From contig JAGWJK010000069.1 of NCBI GenBank assembly GCA_028865845.1, positions 1 to 10,881 on the forward strand: a DNA stretch of 10,881 nt, written 5' to 3'. The translations under genes and the position numbers were made by a program. The notes beneath the pieces are model-generated. The model did no database searches. It had not been told where the DNA came from and saw nothing but the letters and a program-made list of their open reading frames with translations. Below are positions 1 through 9,522 of the stretch, in pieces. Numbering within the stretch: the stretch's first letter is position 1; the number at the start of each line of letters is the position of its first letter. The DNA is from Rhizobiaceae bacterium. GTDB lineage: Bacteria > Pseudomonadota > Alphaproteobacteria > Rhizobiales > Rhizobiaceae.

Positions 1-1199
1 TTGGCGACGAAGACCACCACGGCGGCCAGAATCAAGATCGCCGACATGACGAAGGGTGCACCGGCGAAAGCCACGCGCGCGTCCGGCGCGGTGAAATGGC
101 CGAACAGGTAGGGGAAGAGGATCGGCCCGACGATCGCCGTGATGCTGGTAAGGCTGCCGAGCGCGCCTTGCAGCTCGCCTTGCGCCGACGGGGGCACCTT
201 ACTGGCGGCAATCGAACGCAGCGGCGCGTCGGCGACGTTTTCGATCACCGTCAGTACGATCACCACGTAGACCATCCAGCCCTGCCACGCGAAGGCATAG
301 CCCATCAGGCCGACGCCGGAAAAGACGAGGCCAAGCACGACGGTTTTCCATTCGCCGAGAACCGGCACCAGCCGCGGCAGCACCAGCCCCATCACCACAG
401 CTGCGCCAATGTCGTAGGCACCGAGCGAGAAGCCGATCTGCCATTCGCTCCAGCCATAGCGATAGGAGGTGACGAACGCCCACACCGCCGGATAGACGCC
501 ATGCGCCAGCCAGTTGAAGAACATGACGACGAAAAGCCAGCCGACGCCCTGGTAATGGCGGATCTGCTTGAGCGCGCCGAGTGGATTGGCACGCCAGAGC
601 TCGAACCGGCGGCGGTTTTTCGCCTCCAGCGTTTCCGGCAAAAGGAAACACGCGCCGATGAAATTCAGGAAGGATAGCGCTGCGGCGCCGTAGAAAGGCG
701 CGCGCGGGCCGAATGTGCCAAGAAAACCGCCGACGACGGGCCCGAGCACGAAGCCGACGCCGAACGCCATGCCGATGAGGCCGAAATTCCGCGCCCGGTT
801 CTTGTCGTCGCTGATATCGGCGATATAGGCGGAGCATGTGGAAAAGCTGGCGCCGCTGATGCCGGCAAGAATACGCCCGGCAAACAGCATCCAATAACTC
901 GCGGCAATCGCACAGATGAAATTGTCGATCGCGAAGGTGAGCACCGAGGCAAGCAGCACCGGACGACGCCCGAAACGATCGCTCAGATTGCCGATCAGCG
1001 GCGAAAACAGGAACTGCATCGCCGCATAGGCAAATAGAAGCCAGCCGCCGTCGATCGCTGCGGCACTTGCCGATCCGCCCGTCAGTTCTTCCAGGAAATG
1101 CGGCATCACCGGCATGATGATGGCAATGCCCATCACATCCAGGAACAGGATGATGAAGACGAGGAACAAGCCGCGTCGGGCGAATTTCGGGTCTATCAT
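1..1199 (-). CDS. TetA-like MFS drug exporter (TCR/Tet family), C-terminus cut by window edge
   Basis: Inner-membrane drug:proton antiporter of the major facilitator superfamily, 12-TM TetA-like group. The reading frame is open from the ATG at 1199 down to base 3 (399 codons) and leaves the window without a stop. It starts MIDPKFARRGLFLVF, followed by a first membrane helix with LD (D21) and IIMPVMP, as in TetA proteins. MFS motif A, GNLSDRFGRRPVLL, is at about residues 70-83, in the loop after helix 2. A proline- and glycine-rich helix 5 segment (GFVLGPVVGGFLG) follows. Complete family members are about 400 residues, so only a few residues are probably missing. The ribosome binding site is weak, but the start matches the family start. 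No TetR-type repressor gene is visible beside it. The family is certain; the substrate is unknown, and chromosomal soil-bacterial members often do not give tetracycline resistance. Confidence 0.9.
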   Translation of the reverse strand, partial: MIDPKFARRGLFLVFIILFLDVMGIAIIMPVMPHFLEELTGGSASAAAIDGGWLLFAYAAMQFLFSPLIGNLSDRFGRRPVLLASVLTFAIDNFICAIAASYWMLFAGRILAGISGASFSTCSAYIADISDDKNRARNFGLIGMAFGVGFVLGPVVGGFLGTFGPRAPFYGAAALSFLNFIGACFLLPETLEAKNRRRFELWRANPLGALKQIRHYQGVGWLFVVMFFNWLAHGVYPAVWAFVTSYRYGWSEWQIGFSLGAYDIGAAVVMGLVLPRLVPVLGEWKTVVLGLVFSGVGLMGYAFAWQGWMVYVVIVLTVIENVADAPLRSIAASKVPPSAQGELQGALGSLTSITAIVGPILFPYLFGHFTAPDARVAFAGAPFVMSAILILAAVVVFVA

Positions 1200-1359
1200 G
1201 GAGTTTGCCCTATGAGTGGCCCCGTCTCCATGAGAGACAGAACATGAACGAGTATCGAAACGCTGTCACATACCCAAAGAATTCGACGGAAACAATGCGC
1301 GGACGCGTCAATCTTCCCGATTTGTCGGCGGATAGCCTCGATTCCAAAGCGAAACGGAC

Positions 1360-1500
1360 CTATCGATCGCCCCGCCGGCGCTGGTCGGCGTTCAGGAAAT
1401 CAATGAGGGCCCGAAGGGGTGCCGGCATGTGGCGCCGGCTCGCATAATACAGGAAAGGACCGGAAAAATCCGCTTCCCAATCGGTGGAGAACCGCCGCGG
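1360..1500 (-). pseudogene. LysR-family regulator remnant (C-terminal end only)
   Basis: Read on the minus strand, this stretch encodes FSTDWEADFSGPFLYYASRR, then HMPAPLRALIDFLN and a short Arg-rich tail, ending at a TAG at 1362-1360. This is the usual C-terminal end of the LysR effector domain: an Asp-Trp pair, a Phe/Leu-Tyr-Tyr-x-Ser-Arg-Arg motif, then Leu-Arg-Ala-Leu-Ile-Asp-Phe-Leu. Nothing resembling the helix-turn-helix or the rest of the effector domain (about 250 residues) exists upstream. The frame stays open for some codons toward 1560, but the similarity fades near 1500 and there is no good start. The remnant ends 65 bases before the aldo/keto reductase start and points away from it, the layout of a LysR regulator divergent from its target. 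I infer a deletion that removed most of the regulator. Bases 1200-1359, between it and the exporter start, hold no gene that I can see and probably carry the exporter promoter. Confidence 0.75.
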
Positions 1501-1564
1501 ATGCGGTAAAACCACATCCGGAGACACCCCGTGATCGGGGCGCCGAACATCAAGGAGAAGGCAA

Positions 1565-2560
1565 ATGCAGAAACATCAACTGGGCAGGACCGGCCCTGAA
1601 GTATCCGCTCTCGGCCTCGGCTGCATGGGCATGTCGGGCATGTATGGCCCCTCCGACCGCGCCGAAAGCATCGCCACCATCCATGCCGCGCTGGACGCCG
1701 GTATCGACCTTCTGGATACCGGTGATTTCTATGGCATGGGCCACAACGAAATGCTGATCGGCGAAGCCATCAAGGGCCTGAAGCGCGACGATTTCATGAT
1801 CAGCGTCAAGTTCGGCGCGCTGCGGGATCCGAAGGGTGCGTGGCTTGGCTACGACGCGCGGCCGGCAGCAATCCGCAATTTCCTCGCCTACTCGCTGCAG
1901 CGGCTCGGTGTCGACTATATCGACATCTACCGCCCTGCCCGCCTTGACCCGAATGTCCCGATCGAGGAGCAGATCGGCGCCATGGCCGACCTCGTCAAAG
2001 AAGGCTACATCAGGCACATCGGCCTCTCCGAAGTCGGCTCCGACACCATTCGCCGCGCCGCTGCCGTGCACCCCATCGTCGATCTGCAAATCGAATATTC
2101 GCTGATCTCGCGTGGCATCGAAGAGCAGATCCTGCCCACCTGCCGCGAGCTCGGCATCGGGATCACCGCCTATGGCGTGCTCTCGCGCGGCCTGATCAGC
2201 GGACACTGGCAGAAGGATGGTGCCAATCAGAAAGGCGACTTCCGGTCCTTCAGCCCGCGCTTCCAGGCCGGCAATGTCGAAAAGAACCTGGAGCTGGTGG
2301 AGGCGCTGCGCCAGATCGCCGAGTCCAAGGGCGTGAGCGTCGCGCAGATCGCCATCGCCTGGGTCGATGCCAAGGGCAAGGATATCATCCCCCTCGTCGG
2401 CGCGCGCCGCCGCGATCGGTTGGCGGAAGCGCTGGGGGCGCTGTCGGTGGAACTGTCGGAGACAGATTTCGCCGCCATCGAGCGTGCCGTTCCGAAGGAT
2501 GCCGCTGCAGGCGGTCGCTATCCGGAGGCACAGCTCGCGCACATGGACAGCGAGAAGTGA
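1565..2560 (+). CDS. Aldo/keto reductase, AKR13-like, with Ala at the catalytic His position
   Basis: NAD(P)H-dependent oxidoreductase with a TIM-barrel fold, 331 residues, normal for the family. The ATG at 1565 follows AAGGAG (1552-1557) at good spacing, and the N-terminus MQKHQLGRTGPEVSALGLGC is typical. Expected active-site residues are D51 and Y56 (LDTGDFYG) and K82 (ISVKFG). The fourth tetrad residue, normally His in Y-x-Q-H-R-x-D-P, reads Y-R-P-A-R-L-D-P here, putting Ala at 125. I recall close relatives with the same RPARLDP-type sequence, so this may be a subfamily trait and not a decay event. The cofactor-binding segment PLVGARRRDRL is near residues 276-286. The frame is intact and codon use matches its neighbours. 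The physiological substrate is unknown; AKR13 relatives reduce small aldehydes and ketones. The neighbouring LysR remnant was probably its regulator. Transcription likely ends at the hairpin just downstream. Confidence 0.92.
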   Translation: MQKHQLGRTGPEVSALGLGCMGMSGMYGPSDRAESIATIHAALDAGIDLLDTGDFYGMGHNEMLIGEAIKGLKRDDFMISVKFGALRDPKGAWLGYDARPAAIRNFLAYSLQRLGVDYIDIYRPARLDPNVPIEEQIGAMADLVKEGYIRHIGLSEVGSDTIRRAAAVHPIVDLQIEYSLISRGIEEQILPTCRELGIGITAYGVLSRGLISGHWQKDGANQKGDFRSFSPRFQAGNVEKNLELVEALRQIAESKGVSVAQIAIAWVDAKGKDIIPLVGARRRDRLAEALGALSVELSETDFAAIERAVPKDAAAGGRYPEAQLAHMDSEK

Positions 2561-2568
2561 ATGAAAAG

Positions 2569-2599
2569 CCCTCTCCCCACCATGTGGGGAGAGGGTTTT
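2569..2599. terminator. Bidirectional terminator-like palindrome between convergent genes
   Basis: A perfect 12-bp stem, CCCTCTCCCCAC (2569-2580) with GTGGGGAGAGGG (2584-2595) and a 3-base loop, is followed by TTTT (2596-2599) and preceded by AAAA (2564-2567). It could therefore terminate in both directions. It lies between the stops of the aldo/keto reductase (2560) and the convergent ypfJ gene (2607). CCCTCTCCCC/GGGGAGAGGG palindromes are, from memory, common in rhizobial intergenic DNA, so it may also be a copy of a dispersed repeat. Confidence 0.8.
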
Positions 2600-2606
2600 G
2601 ACCGTA

Positions 2607-3530
2607 TCAGACCGGGTTGTTCAACGTATCGCAATCGCTAAGCTTACCCGAATCGAAGCCCTGCTTGAACCATTTCACCCGTTGCGCCGAGGTGCCGTGG
2701 TTGAAGCTGTCGGGAACGACATAGCCCTGCGTGCGCTTCTGCAGCGTGTCGTCGCCGATCTGCTGGGCAGCATTCAATGCCTCTTCTAGATCGCCGCTCT
2801 GCAGAATACCCTTCTGCTGCGTATACTTGCCCCAGATGCCTGCAAAGCAATCGGCCTGCAGCTCGATGCGCACCGACATCTTGTTGGCGTCGACTTCGCT
2901 CATATTCTGCCGGGCCTGATTAAACTTCGGCAGGATGCCGAGCAGATCCTGAACGTGATGGCCGACCTCATGCGCGATCACATAGGCCTGCGCAAAATCG
3001 CCTGCGGCGCCGAACTGGTCCTTCATCTGCTGGAAGAAGGCCATATCGAGATAAACCTTCTGGTCGCTCGGGCAGTAGAATGGCCCGGTTGCCGCCGAGG
3101 CAGTCCCGCATGCGGAAGGGAAGCGTCCGGAGAACAGCACCAGCTTCGGGTCTGTATAAGTCTTGCCCATCGACTTGAAGATGCCGGTCCAGGTGTCTTC
3201 CGTATCGGCAAGCACCGTCGCCACGAACTGTTTCATCTCGTCATTGGCGGGAGGCGCGCCGCTGGAATCATTTTGCGAATAGCCGGATCCGCTGCCGCCA
3301 GTCAGCGCTCCGCTCTGCTGCAGCAGCCCCATGACATTAATACCGAAGCCATATTGCAGCACGAGGAAAATAATGGCGAGAATGATAATGGTCTTGAAGC
3401 TCAGGCCACGACCACCGCCGCCGCCGGGAAAGCTGAAACCGCCGCCACCCAGGGGACCGCCGCCGCCCATCGGCGATGAACCACGTTCGTCCTCGATGTT
3501 GTCGGATTGCCGACGACCTTTCCAATCCAT
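2607..3530 (-). CDS. ypfJ: Neutral zinc metallopeptidase, YpfJ/KPN_02809 family
   Basis: Predicted membrane-anchored zinc protease of 307 residues. The start MDWKGRRQSDNIEDERG matches the conserved N-terminus of E. coli YpfJ. A glycine-rich linker (residues 21-42) follows, then one hydrophobic segment (about 46-65), so the catalytic part probably faces the periplasm. The zinc site HEVGH is at 187-191, and ELQADCFAG (223-231) supplies the likely third ligand, E223. Cysteines at 141, 153, 227 and 300 could form disulfides. The start codon at 3530 has a strong GGAGGT site (bases 3536-3541 on the plus strand), which settles the start. A TATATC (3591-3586) is a possible -10 box without a good -35. 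The gene is monocistronic here, convergent with the reductase and divergent from carB. Its substrate and role are not established to my knowledge. Confidence 0.93.
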   Translation of the reverse strand: MDWKGRRQSDNIEDERGSSPMGGGGPLGGGGFSFPGGGGGRGLSFKTIIILAIIFLVLQYGFGINVMGLLQQSGALTGGSGSGYSQNDSSGAPPANDEMKQFVATVLADTEDTWTGIFKSMGKTYTDPKLVLFSGRFPSACGTASAATGPFYCPSDQKVYLDMAFFQQMKDQFGAAGDFAQAYVIAHEVGHHVQDLLGILPKFNQARQNMSEVDANKMSVRIELQADCFAGIWGKYTQQKGILQSGDLEEALNAAQQIGDDTLQKRTQGYVVPDSFNHGTSAQRVKWFKQGFDSGKLSDCDTLNNPV

Positions 3531-3693
3531 GTTGCACCTCCCGGCGATGCAGGTTCTTGAGAGCAGAATGACAGTCTCTTTCCAAGATATACCCTGTCAC
3601 CACAAATTACTAAAACGAGAAAGAAAAATTTCACCACAGCCCGCCGTCTGCAATACGGCCGCCAACTGCAAAAAGAAGCACACGCCGGTGACG

Positions 3694-3707
3694 CGCGATA
3701 CATCGCG
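3694..3707. repeat. Small perfect inverted repeat, possible operator
   Basis: CGCGAT, a 2-base spacer AC, then ATCGCG form a perfect dyad in the ypfJ-carB intergenic region, about 165 bases upstream of the ypfJ start. A regulator half-site pair is possible, but dyads this short arise by chance in GC-rich DNA. No regulator can be assigned. Confidence 0.25.
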
Positions 3708-3847
3708 GTTCGTGCCTCATTATATATCCGACTTTTGAGCAGCCCTTCGAAATCGTGGAAGGTCGCTGGAGCGAAATCCGTCGCCTGGGGTTCACGCAGG
3801 GGCGATCACTCTCTTCAGGATTCCTGTCGATTCCGTGATTTATGGGG

Positions 3848-3876
3848 TTCCGTTTGCAAATACATTTGCCTATAAG
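3848..3876 (+). promoter_or_regulatory. Candidate carB promoter
   Basis: TATAAG (3871-3876, or CTATAA shifted by one base) is the best -10-like element upstream of carB. The hexamer 17 bases before it, TTCCGT, matches a -35 box poorly. If used, transcription would start near 3883 and give a leader of about 90 bases that contains the hairpin at 3911-3943. The call rests on the -10 alone. Confidence 0.3.
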
Positions 3877-3910
3877 CCGCTTCTAGCCTGAAAAGACTTG
3901 TCCATGCGCC

Positions 3911-3943
3911 CCGGCCGGTGATCTCCCACCCTGGCCGGTTTTT
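3911..3943 (+). terminator. Terminator-like hairpin in the carB leader (putative attenuator)
   Basis: CCGGCC (3911-3916) pairs with GGCCGG (3933-3938). Inside it GGTG (3917-3920) pairs with CACC (3927-3930), leaving a 6-base loop and a 2-base bulge. TTTTT (3939-3943) follows at once, as in an intrinsic terminator on the plus strand. The gene upstream (ypfJ) points away, so there is no rightward gene for it to terminate. It ends 28 bases before the carB ATG, so regulation of carB read-through is the likely role. A five-codon frame, ATG-CGC-CCC-GGC-CGG-TGA (MRPGR, 3904-3921), ends inside the 5' arm but lacks a clear ribosome binding site. Confidence 0.6.
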
Positions 3944-3971
3944 CGCGCAACAAAAAAACGGATGTGAGCCC

Positions 3972-7457
<3,486 letters not shown>

Positions 7458-7468
7458 GCAAATGCCAT

Positions 7469-7497
7469 GACGAGGCCGGATAAACGGCCTCGTCTTT
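7469..7497 (+). terminator. carB terminator
   Basis: A 10-bp perfect stem, GACGAGGCCG (7469-7478) with CGGCCTCGTC (7485-7494), has a 6-base loop and is followed by TTT. It starts 11 bases after the carB stop. The T run is short, but the position and stem strength support an intrinsic terminator. An outer ATGCC/GGCAT pair could extend it. Confidence 0.75.
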
Positions 7498-7758
7498 CCG
7501 GCATCGCAACTGCGATTGCCTTGGATCAGCCTCCGAAAATCAGCAGCAGTCTATCTCTTTGGCCGAGCTGCAACAGGCAACTTTGGGCGACTGCGAAGCC
7601 GCGCCCCGCGAGCAAACGCTGCTCCCAAATGCGGATGAAATGACGGGCCGCACGCCGCCGCGATCGGCGCTCATTATGCTCAATCACTAAAGAGTGTTTT
7701 CAGTTTATAGCCGATAGTCGCTCGGGCGATATGGGTTTAAACAGAGGCTTATCCTCTC

Positions 7759-7781
7759 GCGGATGCCGTCTGTGCATCCGC
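7759..7781 (+). promoter_or_regulatory. Hairpin in the leader of the DHA2 exporter gene
   Basis: GCGGATGC (7759-7766) and GCATCCGC (7774-7781) form a perfect 8-bp stem with a 7-base loop, followed by the pyrimidine run CTTTCCCC. It ends 25 bases before the exporter ATG and just upstream of the likely ribosome binding site AGGT (7792-7795). It might act as a weak terminator, an attenuator or an operator dyad. The sequence does not decide between these. Confidence 0.4.
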
Positions 7782-7806
7782 CTTTCCCCGCAGGTAATCG
7801 TAGAAT

Positions 7807-9231
7807 ATGTCCGACACAGAATTGATGGAGGCGGAAGCTTCCGATGAGGCACGGCCGTTCATGGTGCTATTCGCGGCCATGACCGGTATCATGCTGGTTT
7901 CACTCGATGTTTCCGTGGTCAACGTCGCGGTCGAGTCGCTTCAGTCCACCTTTCGCGTCCCGCTTGAAGAGCTGCAATGGGTGCTGAACGCCTATACGCT
8001 TTCCTATGCCACCTTCCTGCTCAGCGCCGGCGCACTCAGCGATCGCATCGGCGCGCGCGCCACCTTCCTCTGGGGCTTTGCGATCTTCCTCGTGGCGTCG
8101 CTGGTCTGCGGAGCCGCACCGAACTTCCTTATTCTCACGCTGGCACGCGTCGGTCAGGGATTGGGTGCGGCCTTGCTCGTTCCTTCGGCCATGGCGTTGC
8201 TTCAGCGCGCTTTCCCAGAAAGTCGAGATCGCGCCAAGGCGGTTGGCCTGTGGGCCGGCTCGGGCAGTCTGGCGATCGCAGCTGGTCCGCTCGTTGGCGG
8301 TGCATTGATCAGCCTCGTCGGCTGGCGGACGATTTTCCTGATGAACGTCCCGGTCGGCGTTGTCGGCATCTGGCTGACGCTGCGCCACGGCCCGGCGCTG
8401 ATCGCCAGGGTCAAGCGCGATTTCGATCTCGCCGGCCAGTTTACGGCTGCCGCCGCCCTCGCCTGCCTGACGGCCGCCGTCTCCCATGCCGATGTCGCCG
8501 GAAGTGGCCCATGGATCGCAGCCGGGCTCGTCATCGCTGCGCTCTTCACCGCGGCCTTTTTCTATATCGAAAGCAGCGTCCGACAGCCGATGGTGCCGCT
8601 CGGCCTTTTCCGCAATACCGGCTTCACCGTCGCCGCCTTTGCCGGCTTCGTCCTGAATTTCGTCTTCTACGGGATGATCTTCGTCTTCAGCCTGTTCTTC
8701 CAGTCCGTGCAGGGAAAATCGGCCTTTGCGACCGGCGTGGCCTTCGTGCCGATGAGCGCCGTGATCATGGTCGTCAATGTCGCGGCCGGTCGGCTCGCCG
8801 CCCGTTTCGGTGTCCGTCCGACGATGATCGTCGGCCTGCTGCTGGCATCGGTCGGTTTTGCCGCGACGCTGCTCATCGGCGCCGATTCATCCGTCTTCGT
8901 CGTGGCGCCGGCATTCATGGTTTCCGGCGCCGGCATCGCGCTTGCAATCCCGTCGGTCATGGCGGCCACGCTTGCCTATGCCGATCCGAAATCCGTCGGC
9001 ATCGCCTCCGGCGTCGTCAACGCCGCGCGACAGGTCGGCGGCGCGATCGGCGTTGCCCTCTTCAGCGCCATCCTCGGCACGGCGGCGGGAGCCGATTTCG
9101 TCAGCGATATGCATCTGACCTCCATCCTCTCGGTGGCCGGCCTGCTTGCCGCCGCGGCTGCCGTCATCCTCGTCATGCCGACCCTGCATCATGCAGAAAA
9201 CATGCCTGTAACCGGAATGGCAGATCATTAG
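7807..9231 (+). CDS. MFS exporter, DHA2 (EmrB/QacA) family, 14-TM
   Basis: Inner-membrane proton-driven multidrug exporter of 474 residues, the usual DHA2 size for 14 membrane helices. Helix 1 carries the family Asp (D34 in SLDVSVVNVA). Then come QWVLNAYTLSYA (helix 2), motif A GALSDRIGARATF (75-87), and antiporter motif C GSLAIAAGPLVGG (153-165). WRTIFLMNVPVG follows and is also typical. The ATG at 7807 is the first possible start after an in-frame TAG at 7801; the ribosome binding site (AGGT, 7792-7795) is modest. The short soluble N-terminus (residues 1-17) is acidic. No membrane-fusion partner of the EmrA type and no TetR/MarR regulator is adjacent, so it probably works alone or with distant partners. 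The substrate is unknown. It lies between carB and greA, both with their own control signals, and is likely monocistronic. Confidence 0.93.
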   Translation: MSDTELMEAEASDEARPFMVLFAAMTGIMLVSLDVSVVNVAVESLQSTFRVPLEELQWVLNAYTLSYATFLLSAGALSDRIGARATFLWGFAIFLVASLVCGAAPNFLILTLARVGQGLGAALLVPSAMALLQRAFPESRDRAKAVGLWAGSGSLAIAAGPLVGGALISLVGWRTIFLMNVPVGVVGIWLTLRHGPALIARVKRDFDLAGQFTAAAALACLTAAVSHADVAGSGPWIAAGLVIAALFTAAFFYIESSVRQPMVPLGLFRNTGFTVAAFAGFVLNFVFYGMIFVFSLFFQSVQGKSAFATGVAFVPMSAVIMVVNVAAGRLAARFGVRPTMIVGLLLASVGFAATLLIGADSSVFVVAPAFMVSGAGIALAIPSVMAATLAYADPKSVGIASGVVNAARQVGGAIGVALFSAILGTAAGADFVSDMHLTSILSVAGLLAAAAAVILVMPTLHHAENMPVTGMADH

Positions 9232-9239
9232 ACGCCGCA

Positions 9240-9268
9240 GCTCCGTGCATCCATTCGATGCACGGAGC
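9240..9268 (+). terminator. Hairpin after the DHA2 exporter gene
   Basis: GCTCCGTGCATC (9240-9251) and GATGCACGGAGC (9257-9268) form a perfect 12-bp stem with a 5-base loop, 9 bases after the exporter stop. No T run follows, so it may protect the 3' end or act in Rho-dependent termination, not as a classical intrinsic terminator. The next 120 bases (about 9270-9390) hold nothing that I can identify. Confidence 0.6.
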
Positions 9269-9391
9269 ATCCGATCATGCGCCGGGGGCCTGCCTTCCTT
9301 CGCCGCTGGAATTCGCATCGCCTCAACGCACCGGCAACGCTCGCCTAGGTCGACCCGAAATACGCGTCTCGCGATAAGTCATCGAATTTTC

Positions 9392-9420
9392 TGGAAATCG
9401 GTTGTCGCAATCTGCTATAG
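9392..9420 (+). promoter_or_regulatory. Candidate greA promoter
   Basis: TGGAAA (9392-9397), a 17-base spacer and CTATAG (9415-9420) fit a relaxed alphaproteobacterial housekeeping promoter. The surrounding 9380-9430 is more AT-rich than its flanks. Transcription would begin near 9427, about 95 bases before the greA start, so the leader would contain the terminator-like hairpin at 9445-9480. It is assigned by eye, with no experimental support. Confidence 0.4.
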
Positions 9421-9444
9421 ATGTGCGAATAACGGCTATGGCAC

Positions 9445-9480
9445 GGTTCCGAAGTTCCGCTTCGGGACCTGTTTTCTTTT
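9445..9480 (+). terminator. Intrinsic-terminator-like hairpin in the greA leader
   Basis: GGTTCCGAAG (9445-9454) pairs with CTTCGGGACC (9460-9469), ten pairs with one T-G wobble and a 5-base loop. TGTTTTCTTTT (9470-9480) follows, an excellent intrinsic-terminator tail. It lies about 210 bases after the exporter stop and 42 bases before the greA ATG, downstream of the best greA promoter candidate. Either greA is controlled by read-through of this site, or this is a distant exporter terminator and greA has a promoter I do not see in the remaining 42 bases. In E. coli the greA leader also contains a terminator that yields short GraL RNAs. Confidence 0.7.
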
Positions 9481-9522
9481 GTGTGTGCGCCAAGGCAACA
9501 CAGGGAGTGAAGGACAAGAAAA

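Larger units (their letters stand above)
3531..3971. other. Divergent intergenic region between ypfJ and carB
   Basis: These 441 bases are more AT-rich than the flanking genes and hold no gene that I can support. They should carry both promoters. Visible elements are the ypfJ ribosome binding site, a possible ypfJ -10 box, an inverted repeat CGCGAT-AC-ATCGCG at 3694-3707, a TATAAG box (3871-3876) and the carB leader hairpin (3911-3943). A short plus-strand frame across about 3720-3838 (with FEIVEGRWSEIRRLGF) has no start or ribosome binding site, and I do not call it. The palindrome TTTGCAAA (3853-3860) lies just upstream of the TATAAG box. Confidence 0.6.
7458..7806. other. Intergenic region between carB and the DHA2 exporter gene
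   Basis: These 349 bases hold the carB terminator at the left and an exporter leader hairpin at the right. Between about 7500 and 7750 I recognise no gene. A plus-strand frame ending in TAA at about 7690 (with LAELQQATLGDCEAAP) and a minus-strand frame of about 43 codons (starting MSADRGGVRPV) both lack ribosome binding sites and any family resemblance. The AT-rich patch around 7686-7712 is the likeliest promoter zone for the exporter, but no hexamer pair is convincing. A small RNA cannot be ruled out. Confidence 0.5.

Noticed and set aside
96..894. Open frames on both strands within 96-894
   Set aside because: They overlap the TetA-like exporter in other frames and are polar and Arg-rich, while the exporter frame shows the MFS motifs and helices.
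1205..1447. Plus-strand open frame of 80 codons upstream of the reductase
   Set aside because: It is Arg-rich and unlike any family I know, and its second half is antisense to the LysR remnant, which has a clear protein signature.
1550..2542. Minus-strand open frame of 330 codons opposite the aldo/keto reductase
   Set aside because: It is a shadow of an intact, well-recognised gene on the plus strand. Its composition (Asp, Gly and Ala in excess) is that of an antisense frame.
3331..3738. Plus-strand open frame of 135 codons with a proline run
   Set aside because: The proline run is the antisense reading of the YpfJ glycine-rich linker. The rest runs into the intergenic region without support.
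3918..3971. 18-residue N-terminal extension of CarB from GTG 3918
   Set aside because: The family start MPKRxDIKSILI begins at 3972, and the GTG lies inside the leader hairpin.
7977..9377. Plus-strand open frame of 466 codons overlapping the DHA2 exporter in another frame
   Set aside because: The translation is Arg/Cys-rich with no hydrophobic segments, and the exporter frame has clear MFS motifs. It is a codon-bias artefact.
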